A stretch of 37,283 nt of DNA, taken from contig MGZB01000032.1 of NCBI GenBank assembly GCA_001801995.1, positions 1-37,283 of the forward strand, in the 5' to 3' direction. This DNA comes from Gammaproteobacteria bacterium RIFOXYD12_FULL_61_37 (lineage in GTDB: Bacteria; Pseudomonadota; Gammaproteobacteria; Chromatiales; Chromatiaceae). Of the stretch, positions 1 through 6,940 are shown one piece after another. The notes under the pieces are model-generated. The model did not search any database, was not told the origin of the DNA, and was given only the letters and a program-made list of their open reading frames with translations. Made by a program: the position numbers and the translations under genes. The number at the start of each line of letters is the position of its first letter. The first letter of the stretch is position 1.

Positions 1-126
1 GTGCTTGCCGAGGCAAAAATCCTCGACCTGTACCAGGTGCTGCCGCTCGTCAGCGAAACGTCCCTTTTCGCCCTCTGGGCTGCCCATCAGGAATGAGCCG
101 CCCTGGACCAGAATCATGTCGGTCAT
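1..126 (-). CDS. Formylglycine-generating enzyme/SUMF1-like protein, N-terminal fragment cut by window edge
   Basis: Only the first 42 codons are in the window. Reading leftwards from ATG at 126, the protein starts MTDMILVQGG, followed by SFLMGS and an acidic DERQH stretch. This is the usual opening of the FGE-sulfatase (SUMF1/PvdO/EgtB-like) fold, where a V-x-GG-x-F-x-MGS strand is followed by DE-x-x-H and a strand ending in K. A purine-rich GGGGG precedes the ATG as a likely ribosome binding site. Family members modify proteins (formylglycine formation) or act in small-molecule C-S bond chemistry, and the catalytic C-terminal part is outside the window, so the function cannot be assigned. 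It lies downstream of ssb on the same strand, but a terminator at 178-200 separates them. Family assignment is moderately sure. Confidence 0.7.
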   Translation of the reverse strand, partial: MTDMILVQGGSFLMGSPEGEKGRFADERQHLVQVEDFCLGKH

Positions 127-177
127 ATTTCCCCCTTGCCCGACAGATGCCGGGCACGGATTGCTTGTTGTAGGCCC

Positions 178-200
178 AAAAAAGCCCCTCGAAAGGGGCC
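178..200 (-). terminator. Rho-independent terminator after ssb
   Basis: On the minus strand a GC stem (AGGGGC/GCCCCT around 184-199, loop TTCG) is followed by six T. It lies about 50 nt after the ssb stop and before the FGE-like gene, so ssb probably ends its own transcript here. Confidence 0.8.
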
Positions 201-248
201 TCTGGGTTGTTTGGAAGCCCGCCGGCTCAGGTTCCGGCGATCGGACTC

Positions 249-755
249 TTAGAACGGGATGTCGTCATCCGGCCCCTCGAAACCGAAGTCGTCGCCCTGG
301 GGGCGGCTGCTTTGGTTCTGCGGGGGGCGCTGCTGTCCGCCCTGGCTCTGGGGGCGGGGGGGGGGCTGGCTGCCCTGTTGTCCGGCGGATTGGCCGCCGG
401 ACTGTCCGCCGCTCGACTGCTTGCCGTCGAGCATCTGCATCTCGTCGGCAATGATTTCGGTGGTGTAGCGGTCTTGGCCGCTCTGGTCCTGCCACTTCCT
501 TGTGGCGAGCTTTCCCTCAACGTAAATCGTGGAGCCCTTGCGTAAGTATTCTCCCACCACCTCGGCAAGGCGGCGGTAAAACACCACCTTGTGCCACTCC
601 GTTTTCTCCTGTTTTTGTCCGTCCTGGCCCTTCCAGGCCTCGGTGGTGGCCAGCGATATGCTGGCCACCGGGATGTTCGATCCCTGGGTGTAGCGGACCT
701 CGGGGTCCTTTCCCAGGTTGCCGATCAGGATGACTTTGTTGACGCCCTTTGACAT
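249..755 (-). CDS. ssb: Single-stranded DNA-binding protein
   Basis: A 168-aa SSB. The start [20 protein letters not shown] is diagnostic of the bacterial SSB OB fold (about residues 1-110, including the WHKVVFY strand). A Gly/Gln-rich disordered linker (about 120-155) follows, and the acidic tip ends DDDIPF, the SSB-Ct peptide that recruits repair and replication partners. ATG at 755 is chosen because AGGAG lies just upstream; a longer in-frame extension to 935 has no SSB similarity and no such site. SSBs are commonly carried by conjugative plasmids and integrative elements. A long leader upstream holds two copies of the dispersed 32-bp element (998 and 1285). Confidence 0.97.
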   Translation of the reverse strand: MSKGVNKVILIGNLGKDPEVRYTQGSNIPVASISLATTEAWKGQDGQKQEKTEWHKVVFYRRLAEVVGEYLRKGSTIYVEGKLATRKWQDQSGQDRYTTEIIADEMQMLDGKQSSGGQSGGQSAGQQGSQPPPRPQSQGGQQRPPQNQSSRPQGDDFGFEGPDDDIPF

Positions 756-997
756 TTTTCTCTCCTTCGAGAAATCGCCCCTGTTGATTGAAATAACGGG
801 GCATGATGGATACCGCAAACCTGTTTTGTTGATCAGGCGTGCGGCGGTGTTTAAGCCTTTCGGCGGTTTCTGCTGGGTAACTGGCCAGCACCTTGCCTTC
901 CGGCAGAAAATCGGTAAAAACCTCGGAGCAGCCAACCGTTGCGGGCTCTTCGGAGGTTTCTGTGCGAACAGGATAAGGATCTGAATCCGAGACGGAT
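756..997. other. Long non-coding leader upstream of ssb
   Basis: No convincing gene is visible between ssb and the first 32-bp element copy. Near 790-797 the plus strand reads TGAAATAAC, a GAATAAC-like half site 36 nt before the ssb start, but it lacks the TTTGCG partner box. This stretch is probably the 5' leader of ssb if transcription starts at the copies at 998 or 1285. Confidence 0.4.
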
Positions 998-1029
998 CGC
1001 CGAATAACGGCTTTTAGAGGGGGTTTGCG
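998..1029 (-). promoter_or_regulatory. Dispersed 32-bp element, copy 1 (upstream of ssb)
   Basis: Plus strand GAATAAC at 1002-1008, exactly 15 nt, then TTTGCG at 1024-1029, preceded by CGCC. Read on the minus strand it is a CGCAAA box, a 15-nt spacer and GTTATTCGGCG, oriented toward ssb, whose start lies 247 nt downstream. The two-box layout with constant spacing resembles a -35/-10 pair. The promoter role is inferred. Confidence 0.65.
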
Positions 1030-1284
1030 GAAAATTTGGCGTAACGTCGAGACTGGGTGTCCGCGTCGTTACCCTACGCACATGGACGAGCGCAATGGCG
1101 GGGCTGCGCCTCAGCTATAAAAATAGATGCCGCAAAACTGCGGACGGGCTTGGTGCCGCTGGGTTGCGGCTGGGTTTCTGCCGGTTCTGTTGGTCGGCGA
1201 CCAGTGCCCGAGGGCAAGGAACAAGCGCAAGCATGCTGATTGCGCCGTTCCAGAAAAGGCTACAGGTTTTTTTCAGCGCCGGAG
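1030..1284. other. Intergenic stretch between element copies 1 and 2
   Basis: No recognisable gene. The only minus-strand candidate is a 39-codon ORF at 1115-1234 (starting MLALVPCPRALVADQQ) without a ribosome binding site. The sequence AGGCTACAGGT at about 1258 recurs about 30 nt from copy 4 (near 6795), on the same side of the element. It may be part of a shared leader, or an RNA could start here. Confidence 0.35.
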
Positions 1285-1316
1285 CGCCGAATAACGCGAA
1301 ATAGAGGGTATTTGCG
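1285..1316 (-). promoter_or_regulatory. Dispersed 32-bp element, copy 2
   Basis: GAATAAC at 1289-1295 and TTTGCG at 1311-1316, with the same 15-nt spacer. From GAATAAC to TTTGCG (28 bases) it is identical to copy 8 at 19053-19080, almost 18 kb away. It points toward copy 1 and ssb. Confidence 0.65.
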
Positions 1317-1321
1317 CCGCT

Positions 1322-1585
1322 CTATGCAGCGCAACCCATGTTTCGAGCAATATGCTTGTCTTGCATCTGGCGTCTTCGCGGATGCGGATCGCGGAGATAT
1401 TCCGCCAGGCGCTCCTTCGGCTTTGATATGCCAGCGGACAATAGATAGGCCTCGCCATGGCGCAGCAAAAAGTTCCTGGCAGACTCCGCCTCGACAGCAC
1501 TGCCTGAGCGCACATCGTTAACCGCCTGTAGCAGGATCGCGAAGATAAATCGTCTGTATGACTTAAAATGTTCTGTAGTTTCCAT
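1322..1585 (-). CDS. Small conserved-looking protein of unknown function (87 aa)
   Basis: The 87-aa protein opens METTEHFKSYRRFIFAILLQ and continues with AVNDVRSGSAVEAESARNFL, an amphipathic helical region of a kind seen in small phage and plasmid ORFs. I do not recognise a family. The main support is position: a dispersed 32-bp element (copy 3) lies 40 nt upstream in the correct orientation, one of the shortest such distances in the window. No good Shine-Dalgarno sequence is visible, so the exact start is uncertain. The C-terminal part is basic (PRRRQ) and runs up to element copy 2. Confidence 0.5.
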   Translation of the reverse strand: METTEHFKSYRRFIFAILLQAVNDVRSGSAVEAESARNFLLRHGEAYLLSAGISKPKERLAEYLRDPHPRRRQMQDKHIARNMGCAA

Positions 1586-1620
1586 GCTAGAAATTCTGAA
1601 CCAAAAAAAACGCTGCGGAG

Positions 1621-1652
1621 CGCCGAATAACGGCTTTTAACGGGGTTTTTCG
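1621..1652 (-). promoter_or_regulatory. Dispersed 32-bp element, copy 3
   Basis: CGCC then GAATAAC at 1625-1631, 15 nt, and TTTTCG at 1647-1652. It lies 40 nt upstream of the 87-aa ORF ending at 1322, on the minus strand. The inner GCCGAATAACGGC is a small perfect dyad (GCCG/CGGC), which is not kept in every copy. Confidence 0.65.
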
Positions 1653-1689
1653 AAAAAAGCTGGCGTGGATTTGCGGCTAGAATGTGGGG

Positions 1690-1905
1690 ATGGACGGATA
1701 CCGGCTTTCACTGCGAGGAGTGTTGGCGCCCATCATCTTGGGATGGTGCGTATCGGGCGTGGCCCTGGGAAATCAGTGCCTATTTGCCAAATATCAGCCG
1801 GTCATGCGTGAGTTTGGTGCCAGCGGCTCATTGGCGGCGATGGCCCAGGAGCGCAACCGGCGAATTTCGGCTTGTTTTGCGCGTCCGATGGAGTGTCGTC
1901 CTTAA
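1690..1905 (+). CDS. Possible small exported or membrane protein
   Basis: A 71-codon ORF from ATG 1690. The N-terminus, MDGYRLSLRGVLAPIILGW, is basic then hydrophobic, like an uncleaved signal or a single membrane segment. A soluble part with two further cysteines follows. The ribosome site is poor and no family is recognised. Its stop overlaps the stop of the convergent ORF at 1902-2120 (shared TTAA). It could be a chance ORF in a spacer. Confidence 0.3.
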   Translation: MDGYRLSLRGVLAPIILGWCVSGVALGNQCLFAKYQPVMREFGASGSLAAMAQERNRRISACFARPMECRP

Positions 1906-2120
1906 CGCCTCCTGCTGTTCCCCACGAACCTCCCTGCCATTTCCGCATCGACCGACGCCTTTTCGAGCGCCATGGCCGGCGCAAACCCCCTCGCACACCA
2001 GCGCATTGCCGTAGTGGCGTGGCGTGTGTCCGCGAAATGGGACAGTGCCGCATCCAGCCATTCGACGGCATCGGGTCCATGCCGGATCGCGATTGCCTCG
2101 TGCGGCATCGGAGTCTGCAT
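1902..2120 (-). CDS. Small protein of unknown function (72 aa)
   Basis: The sequence MQTPMPHEAIAIRHGPDAVE, followed by WLDAALSHFADTRHATTAMR, has the composition of a real soluble alpha-helical protein. The first ATG has GGAGAG about 17 nt upstream; a second ATG at codon 5 is also possible. I know no family for it. It lies 60 nt beyond the end of the membrane-protein operon on the same strand, so it may be read through from there; no 32-bp element precedes it. Confidence 0.5.
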   Translation of the reverse strand: MQTPMPHEAIAIRHGPDAVEWLDAALSHFADTRHATTAMRWCARGFAPAMALEKASVDAEMAGRFVGNSRRR

Positions 2121-2180
2121 GGCGCTGCAGCCGTCTCTCCAGGGACCGCTAACCTGATACGAACGAACGCTGAGATTCTG

Positions 2181-3152
2181 CTATCGACTTACGCAAGGCA
2201 CCTTGTCTTTCCGCCGCCGGTCAGCCGCAATCTGGTGGTAGAACATCAGGCTCGTGCCGATACAGAGCCAAGCCAGGTTGGCGATCACTGTTAGCGCGGA
2301 AATATAGAAGACAATTTTCTCCCGCAGCAGGGGATAGTAATGCCAGTCGATGGCATAGGTGACGCCTGATTCCGTGCGCCTGATCGCGGCGAATACCTCG
2401 TCTTTTCCGGCTGGCAGATTGGTTTTCGACTGTTTGGCCGCGTCGAAGCTGATTATCACTGTCGATACTCCGCTTCCACTGGACATGTCGCGCAATACGG
2501 GTTGTACGTGCTTATCGGCGCTTGCGATTTCGTCCGGATTACGCGCGGAATGGCATTCGATGCCAAGCGTGTTGCAGGTTTCCGCAAGACTGGACAGGGG
2601 AAGCATGACCGCTTTTTCGAGCAATGCCCTTGATTGCGCCTTGACGTTATTTTGCAGTCCGGTTATCAGGACGTAGTGGAAAACAACCAGGATCAGCACG
2701 GATGCGGCTGATACACCGAGAGCGATAATGCGGCTGGGTGTCGCCAATCTGCGCCAGAAAAAGAAGGAGGGGACGGATGCCACCAGCAGAGTAACGTAAA
2801 CCAGCGGCAGTACATATTCGACGAAGAAGTACAGATGTTCCGTGTACTCGTTGATGATGTAGGCGCTGGCGAAGACGCCAAACAAGAAGATGGCGCTTAT
2901 CCTGCCTGCCACGAATACGACGATGAAGAGCAGCGCCGTACAGAACAGCAGAAACTGCGCATTCAGCAGCACGTTCTCGGCAATGACGCCGATGTGCTCA
3001 GTGGACTCGGGGGTCTGCGATAGGCCAAAAAAGAGCGCGTTCTTGCCCAATACCGCCGACCAAAACTCCCAGGTTCCGGCCAAAATAACAAGCGCAGATC
3101 CGAATAAGAGCGCCGCTGAAAACATTGCTTTGGTTTTGGAATTAACGGTCAT
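2181..3152 (-). CDS. Polytopic membrane protein, unknown function
   Basis: The protein has 323 aa from ATG 3152 (AAGGAATCGAG upstream); an earlier in-frame ATG at 3179 lies inside dam and lacks a site. Hydrophobic segments appear near residues 10-27, 60-82, 85-110, 115-140 and 150-172. A soluble, probably extracytoplasmic domain of about 100 residues (175-275, with two Cys in AETCNTLGIECHS) follows, then a final segment near 283-305. It resembles the layout of a sensor-like membrane protein, but no catalytic module is attached. Its start overlaps the end of dam by 11 nt, so it is translationally coupled to the methylase operon. Confidence 0.8.
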   Translation of the reverse strand: MTVNSKTKAMFSAALLFGSALVILAGTWEFWSAVLGKNALFFGLSQTPESTEHIGVIAENVLLNAQFLLFCTALLFIVVFVAGRISAIFLFGVFASAYIINEYTEHLYFFVEYVLPLVYVTLLVASVPSFFFWRRLATPSRIIALGVSAASVLILVVFHYVLITGLQNNVKAQSRALLEKAVMLPLSSLAETCNTLGIECHSARNPDEIASADKHVQPVLRDMSSGSGVSTVIISFDAAKQSKTNLPAGKDEVFAAIRRTESGVTYAIDWHYYPLLREKIVFYISALTVIANLAWLCIGTSLMFYHQIAADRRRKDKVPCVSR

Positions 3153-4077
3153 CTCGATTCCTTGCTGGGGAGATAACAAGCTCGTGGATCATGGCGTGGT
3201 GCGCGTTTTTCATAAGGACTCCCTCGACCTGGAAGCCGTGTCTGTCCGCCAGTTCCCTCACTTCGGGAGCGTCGTTATAAGTTATGATGAAGGTGCCCTT
3301 GACTCTGGTCATCAGGGAAAATAATTGCTCGTGGTCGATTTCAGCGTGCGTGTACAGCTTGGAGCCGGTCCGCTTGCCGCCTAGCGTGTAAGGAGGATCG
3401 ACGAAGATGAAAGTGGTGGGGTCGTTGGCGTAACGCCTGACGACATCGAAGGCGTCCCCTCGCTCGAAATTGATTCGATCACGGGTGTCTCGTAGGACCT
3501 TAATACGCTTGACCAGGGTCACGGGATACCAGCGAGACAGCAGGCCTTTTCCGTTTTCGCCCGCCTTCAAAAGCCCCGCGCTGGGATGCAAGATTCCACC
3601 GCGCGCCATGCGGTTGCGGACGATGGTGCGGAATGCTCGATCCAATACGGAAATCGGCTCACTTCCCAGCACGGACTCCACGGTTTCCTGCGAGACGGAA
3701 AATGCCAAGATCCGCTGGCAAAGTTCGGCGGCGGCGGCGTCAGATCCGGTAATCACGACCTCCCACACGGCGGACACATCACGATCCAGCTCGGACAGCA
3801 GCACGCGCTCGGCGAGGCCATGGAGGGCAACGCCCAGCCCCACGGAGGCGCCGCCGGCAAACGGTTCGATGAATACCGATGGCGTTGCTTCCCTATTGAG
3901 AAGCTGCTGCCGGACATGGGGAAACAGCCAGGACTTGCCGCCGGGGTAGCGAAACGGACTGGGGTGCCTGGAGGGGATGCGGGCTGTCGCCGTACCTGCC
4001 GCATACAGAGCTGCGCGGTCGGCTCGACCGGCTGCCCTCCGCGAGAGAGATGGCTGCTCGAAACAGGTGTCAAACAT
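3142..4077 (-). CDS. D12-class DNA N6-adenine methyltransferase (Dam-like)
   Basis: The 311-aa protein contains SPFRYPGGKSWLFPHVRQQL and the SAM-binding motif FIEPFAGGASVGL. The catalytic tetrapeptide appears in FIFVDPPYTLGG (DPPY), all typical of D12-class (Dam/M.EcoRV-type) methylases that transfer a methyl group from SAM to adenine N6. ATG 4077 is preferred: AAGGAACGG precedes it, and sequence upstream of it belongs to the VRR-NUC gene in another frame. It starts 4 nt after the VRR-NUC stop. No cognate restriction gene is obvious, so it may be an orphan methylase that protects or regulates the element, or it may work with the adjacent nuclease. Recognition sequence unknown. Confidence 0.93.
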   Translation of the reverse strand: MFDTCFEQPSLSRRAAGRADRAALYAAGTATARIPSRHPSPFRYPGGKSWLFPHVRQQLLNREATPSVFIEPFAGGASVGLGVALHGLAERVLLSELDRDVSAVWEVVITGSDAAAAELCQRILAFSVSQETVESVLGSEPISVLDRAFRTIVRNRMARGGILHPSAGLLKAGENGKGLLSRWYPVTLVKRIKVLRDTRDRINFERGDAFDVVRRYANDPTTFIFVDPPYTLGGKRTGSKLYTHAEIDHEQLFSLMTRVKGTFIITYNDAPEVRELADRHGFQVEGVLMKNAHHAMIHELVISPARNRDDR

Positions 4078-4081
4078 GGCT

Positions 4082-4648
4082 CTAGCCGTTCCTTGCTGGC
4101 ATGCCGGGCATGCTGATGCCGGCGCCAGCCCGGTACGTCCACCCCTCTTTCCAGGCTGCGGCTTCAGTTGCCTCGCCGGGATAGGGGCAATCGTCCAGCG
4201 TTCGCCCGCTGAAGTGTCCGAAATAGCCTTCCTGGCGATAATGGGCGCGGCCTTTGGGTTGCTGGTTGGATTGCGCCAAATAGGCAAGAACCGCGTCCCT
4301 GGCCTCCCCCCAGCTCCGGCACACAATGACCCGGTATCCCTGGCCCGTCAGAAGCTCGCCGAACTCGCGCTGGGGGTCTTGCAGCCTGCCCGTGCTGGAC
4401 TTCATCTCGACATACATCCCGTGCCATTGTCCTCGCGGTACGGGCAGAAATACGTCTGGCACACCCGGCTTGACGCCCTCCGCTTTTAGCTTGGCTGCCA
4501 CCGCCGGATGCCTTGCGCCTCCGTTTGGAATGGCGTGCAGCAGCCGCAGTTCTGGTGTGATTGCGGATGCCAGTCCGGCCCATTGGAACAAGGACACCTG
4601 CTCTTGGTGTTCGCTCGGCGATTCCCTGGCACTTATTTTTCGTGGCAT
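4082..4648 (-). CDS. VRR-NUC nuclease with a ribosome-modulation-factor-like tail
   Basis: The 188-aa protein has, at residues about 10-125, a VRR-NUC (PD-(D/E)xK) domain: HQEQVSLFQWAG, LLHAIPNGGARH, KPGVPDVFLP (acidic residue of the core) and YVEMKSSTGRLQ (ExK). This domain is found in FAN1-type and phage structure-specific nucleases. The last ~55 residues (GRAHYRQEGYFGH...CPYPGEATEAAAWKEGW) look like the small RMF/CrpP-type fold, with CPY followed by W-x-x-GW. The start overlaps the upstream gene by 16 nt, and dam follows 4 nt downstream. A role in element DNA processing is inferred. Confidence 0.85.
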   Translation of the reverse strand: MPRKISARESPSEHQEQVSLFQWAGLASAITPELRLLHAIPNGGARHPAVAAKLKAEGVKPGVPDVFLPVPRGQWHGMYVEMKSSTGRLQDPQREFGELLTGQGYRVIVCRSWGEARDAVLAYLAQSNQQPKGRAHYRQEGYFGHFSGRTLDDCPYPGEATEAAAWKEGWTYRAGAGISMPGMPARNG

Positions 4649-5118
4649 GTCCCCACCTCGGGCGGTGCCACGGACAAACTGTTCGGATCGATCCCGATGG
4701 CGAAGTACCGAAGCCCGCCGGTCTCCAGATCCATCCAGGCATCGCCAGCGAAGCTATCTCCGAAGCGCATTCGTTGGTCATGGTCCGGTGCGCGGACAAA
4801 GCGTTCCTGGACGAGTTCGCTGTCGCACACGTCCCGTGCTGAGTGGGTCGCTGCGCATGTCGTAGATGCATCGTTGCGTCCGCTTCGTGAATCTTTCACC
4901 ATGTACGGCGCATGCCGCCGCGCCAGCCCACACAGCCTGTCCACGCCCGTCATCAAAATTACGGACTTGCGGTGCGCGTCGTTCAACTGCTCAATCAGAT
5001 CGGCGCCTTCTCCCTGAAACAGCTCAACAAATTCCTGAATCAAAAACTCCAAACGTTGCACGTCGCTACCGAGCAGGAAGCTACTGGTTTCATCATCGCC
5101 GGGCAGGCCATCGCACAT
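4633..5118 (-). CDS. Unknown protein, first gene of the VRR-NUC/Dam operon
   Basis: The protein has 161 aa from ATG 5118, with GAGGAAG as the ribosome site. The N-terminal half is helical and acidic (DVQRLEFLIQEFVELFQ), compatible with a coiled coil or a small dimeric helical domain. The C-terminal half has mixed strands ending GIDPNSLSVAPPEVG. I recognise no motif. It is co-directional with, and overlaps, the nuclease gene. A degenerate copy of the 32-bp element lies 114 nt upstream of its start and may drive the four-gene unit. Confidence 0.75.
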   Translation of the reverse strand: MCDGLPGDDETSSFLLGSDVQRLEFLIQEFVELFQGEGADLIEQLNDAHRKSVILMTGVDRLCGLARRHAPYMVKDSRSGRNDASTTCAATHSARDVCDSELVQERFVRAPDHDQRMRFGDSFAGDAWMDLETGGLRYFAIGIDPNSLSVAPPEVGTCHEK

Positions 5119-5227
5119 AATTTTCTTCCTCAGTTGTTTGCAGATTCCGGACATCGAAGTCCGGCACATTGAAATATTGCAGCCTGCCCTTTAGGGGCAT
5201 GAGCGTCAGTGGCTGGGGGTTGCGCAG

Positions 5228-5259
5228 CACGGAATAGCGCCTTAACCGCGAGTTGCATC
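5228..5259 (-). promoter_or_regulatory. Degenerate candidate copy of the 32-bp element
   Basis: The plus strand reads GGAATAGC at 5231-5238, then CCTTAACCGCG and TTGCATCG. It resembles the consensus in both boxes and the central TTAACC but is imperfect in each, and it overlaps the last codons of the wHTH-like gene. It lies 114 nt before the start of the gene ending at 4633. This is a candidate only. Confidence 0.3.
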
Positions 5260-5478
5260 GACCGTCTCCAGATCCAATCCAAATTGCCGAGTGATCCACA
5301 CCTTGTGCGGCAGTCCGCGTTGGCGCGTCCCCTCGACCATGCCTCCCCGCTCCAGCCGGACCAGCGCATGGCGCACGGCTCTCACGGAGCGATCAGGCGC
5401 CACCAAATCGACGGCGCGATAGAAGGTTCGCGCACACATGGCGCTCAATACGCCGTGCTGTTGTTGAAGTACATTCAT
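5242..5478 (-). CDS. Small winged-helix-like protein
   Basis: The 78-aa product starts at ATG 5478, which overlaps the upstream stop as ATGA. The sequence MNVLQQQHGVLSAMCARTFY, followed by DRSVRAVRHALVRLERGGMV and HKVWITRQFG, fits a winged-helix arrangement: a helix with an SVRAVRHAL recognition segment, then a basic loop and a hydrophobic strand. It may bind DNA and regulate the operon. It is third after the KilA-N and DUF457 genes with stop-start overlaps throughout. The fold assignment is my own reading and is moderately uncertain. Confidence 0.65.
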   Translation of the reverse strand: MNVLQQQHGVLSAMCARTFYRAVDLVAPDRSVRAVRHALVRLERGGMVEGTRQRGLPHKVWITRQFGLDLETVDATRG

Positions 5479-5948
5479 CGAAACGACCATCCCGCGCCGG
5501 CCAATACAAAGGCCGCCAAGATCACCAGAATTTCCCTGGACGATCCCGTGCGCAGCCAGCGCAAACTGGTTCGTTTTCCGAACGGGTTTACCCCCAGTGG
5601 GCAGCCCATGCTGGTCATGCTGTCCGTGGCGACGTGAAGCAATCCAGAGGAGGCGAAGCCGGCCATTCCGATTGACGTAGACAGGTTTTGCCCGCCCTGG
5701 CGGATTGAAATAACGCTCAGGATCAAGAGCGCGAGCCAAGGCCAAAGCCAATGAGTCAGTGTCCGATGCGGAATCAGTGATTCACGTTGCCGACTCCATT
5801 TGTTGAACCGGGCGATTTCCAGCCAGTCCGGAGCGCGAGCACCGAGGACGCACCCCACAACGAAGATCCCTGCCATCGTGTGGGGCAGTGCTGCGGCGAC
5901 GCCAAGGCCGAGAGCGAAACCGGTCAGGTTGTGAGTGAGCGGTGTCAT
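5475..5948 (-). CDS. DUF457/YdjM-like membrane-bound metal-dependent hydrolase
   Basis: The 157-aa protein begins MTPLTHNLTGFALGLGVAAA. It carries GARAPDWLE and LIPHRTLTHWLWPW, the D and H-R-T-x-T-H motifs of the YdjM/YvsG family, plus several hydrophobic segments. The family is thought to coordinate metal in an inner-membrane active site; its physiological substrate is not established. The start overlaps the KilA-N stop (ATGA at 5945-5948) and the end overlaps the next gene in the same way, so the three genes are tightly coupled. Confidence 0.85.
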   Translation of the reverse strand: MTPLTHNLTGFALGLGVAAALPHTMAGIFVVGCVLGARAPDWLEIARFNKWSRQRESLIPHRTLTHWLWPWLALLILSVISIRQGGQNLSTSIGMAGFASSGLLHVATDSMTSMGCPLGVNPFGKRTSLRWLRTGSSREILVILAAFVLAGAGWSFR

Positions 5949-6727
5949 AAGGCCTCCAGCTCGAACGTCATCTGCGGCGGCGACAATCGCCGCTGGATGA
6001 ACTGGAGGCCCCTGCCCGTGACCAGCGTTTTGGTATAGAGATGGTTATCGCCGGACTCGCTCTTGTATCGCCGCTCGGTTACGCGGAAATATCCTGAATC
6101 GACGTACTGCTGATAAGGCAGGTTGTTGTGCATCAGGATGCGTTCCTCGCGCAGGAACTTGAACAAGCGGTTCTGCCCCGTACCCAAGACCTTGGCGATT
6201 TCCTGGATGGACTGGCAATTGACGGCCTCGGCCACCGCGTCGTGAAACTCGACCTTGGGTTTCTGGGCCAGGACGATTTCTTCGAGTGCGAGAACTTTTT
6301 CCGTATAGGTCAGCAACAGTCCGCGCATTGCGACGGGATCGTTCAGTATCTGCATCGGATCGAAGGCGGGCTGCGGTTGTGTCGCCATGGCGTCATAGGC
6401 GCGGATGACCTTGACCTTGAAGGATGCCGAAATCCACATGGCGTAGTCGTAAACGAGGTCCTTGCAGACAAAGGTTCCCTGCCAACCATCGCCGCCCTTA
6501 TAGACTTTAAGTGGTTGATTTTGTTCCGATACCGGAATTCCGGTATCGGCTAATTCCTGAACAAGTTCTCTGGTCTGTCTGTTCTCCAGCCATTTTCCCG
6601 GCTGATGCCTTGACTCGTTTCCCGCAGCCTTGTGCAGGTCATTGAGGCAATACCGCCCCTCGGCATCCTGGCGGATGCCGATGTCGGCAATGACGAGCGA
6701 TTTCTGTGTCGGATTTCGTGATGCCAA
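5945..6727 (-). CDS. KilA-N / KilAC (phage antirepressor-type) protein
   Basis: The 260-aa protein has a KilA-N DNA-binding module at residues about 10-115 (RYCLNDLHKAAGNESRHQPG, KVYKGGDGWQGTFV, LVYDYAMWISASFKVKVIRA), as in phage P1 KilA and antirepressors. A linker (QILNDPVAMRGLLLTYTEKV) follows, then a KilAC/ANT-type C-terminal domain (about 150-250: AVNCQSIQEIAKVLGTGQNR, FKFLREERILM). It leads an operon with DUF457 and wHTH-like genes. A terminator of the preceding gene (6858-6880) and 32-bp element copy 4 (6822-6853) lie just upstream, so the element is the obvious promoter candidate for this operon. Target DNA unknown. Confidence 0.9.
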   Translation of the reverse strand: MASRNPTQKSLVIADIGIRQDAEGRYCLNDLHKAAGNESRHQPGKWLENRQTRELVQELADTGIPVSEQNQPLKVYKGGDGWQGTFVCKDLVYDYAMWISASFKVKVIRAYDAMATQPQPAFDPMQILNDPVAMRGLLLTYTEKVLALEEIVLAQKPKVEFHDAVAEAVNCQSIQEIAKVLGTGQNRLFKFLREERILMHNNLPYQQYVDSGYFRVTERRYKSESGDNHLYTKTLVTGRGLQFIQRRLSPPQMTFELEAL

Positions 6728-6821
6728 GGGCCTTCTCCTGGTTGCGTATTTCCAGCATACGGAGGACCGGGAAAATGCAAGCCTCCAGAAGAAAGGCTAC
6801 AGGTCTGAAATGGGAAAAGGT

Positions 6822-6853
6822 GTTCAAATAACCGCGTTAAAACGGCTTTTTCG
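6822..6853 (-). promoter_or_regulatory. Dispersed 32-bp element, copy 4
   Basis: AAATAAC at 6826-6832, 15 nt, then TTTTCG at 6848-6853, oriented to the KilA-N gene (99 nt to its start). It sits between the terminator of the upstream barrel gene and the KilA-N start, which is where a promoter is needed. Confidence 0.65.
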
Positions 6854-6857
6854 TCCC

Positions 6858-6880
6858 AAAAAAAGCCCCGTTTCCGGGGC
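6858..6880 (-). terminator. Rho-independent terminator of the outer-membrane protein gene
   Basis: On the minus strand GCCCCG-GAAA-CGGGGC is followed by seven T. It lies 60 nt after the stop of the barrel gene ending at 6941 and immediately before element copy 4. Confidence 0.85.
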
Positions 6881-6906
6881 GAAGGTAACAACACGTCTTT
6901 TAGTCC

Positions 6907-6929
6907 CCCTCCCCTCTTGCGGGGGAGGG
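6907..6929. repeat. GC-rich inverted repeat
   Basis: CCCTCCCC, a short spacer and GGGGGAGGG form a strong hairpin directly after the barrel stop codon. There is no T tract, so it may stabilise the 3' end or be an auxiliary termination hairpin. Confidence 0.5.
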
Positions 6930-6940
6930 AGTGCTGTCGC

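Noticed and set aside
5-545. Overlapping plus-strand ORFs across ssb
   Set aside because: They are frame shadows of the Gly/Gln-rich SSB tail; composition is repetitive and no start signals fit.
249-935. Longer SSB form starting at 935
   Set aside because: The extra residues are not SSB-like, while ATG 755 has a strong ribosome site and begins the conserved domain.
3142-4326. Longer Dam starting at 4326
   Set aside because: The first 83 codons overlap the VRR-NUC gene in another frame and are not methylase-like; ATG 4077 has a ribosome site.
5702-5725. GAAATAACG inside the DUF457 gene as an element copy
   Set aside because: It lies in coding sequence without the TTTGCG partner at the right spacing.
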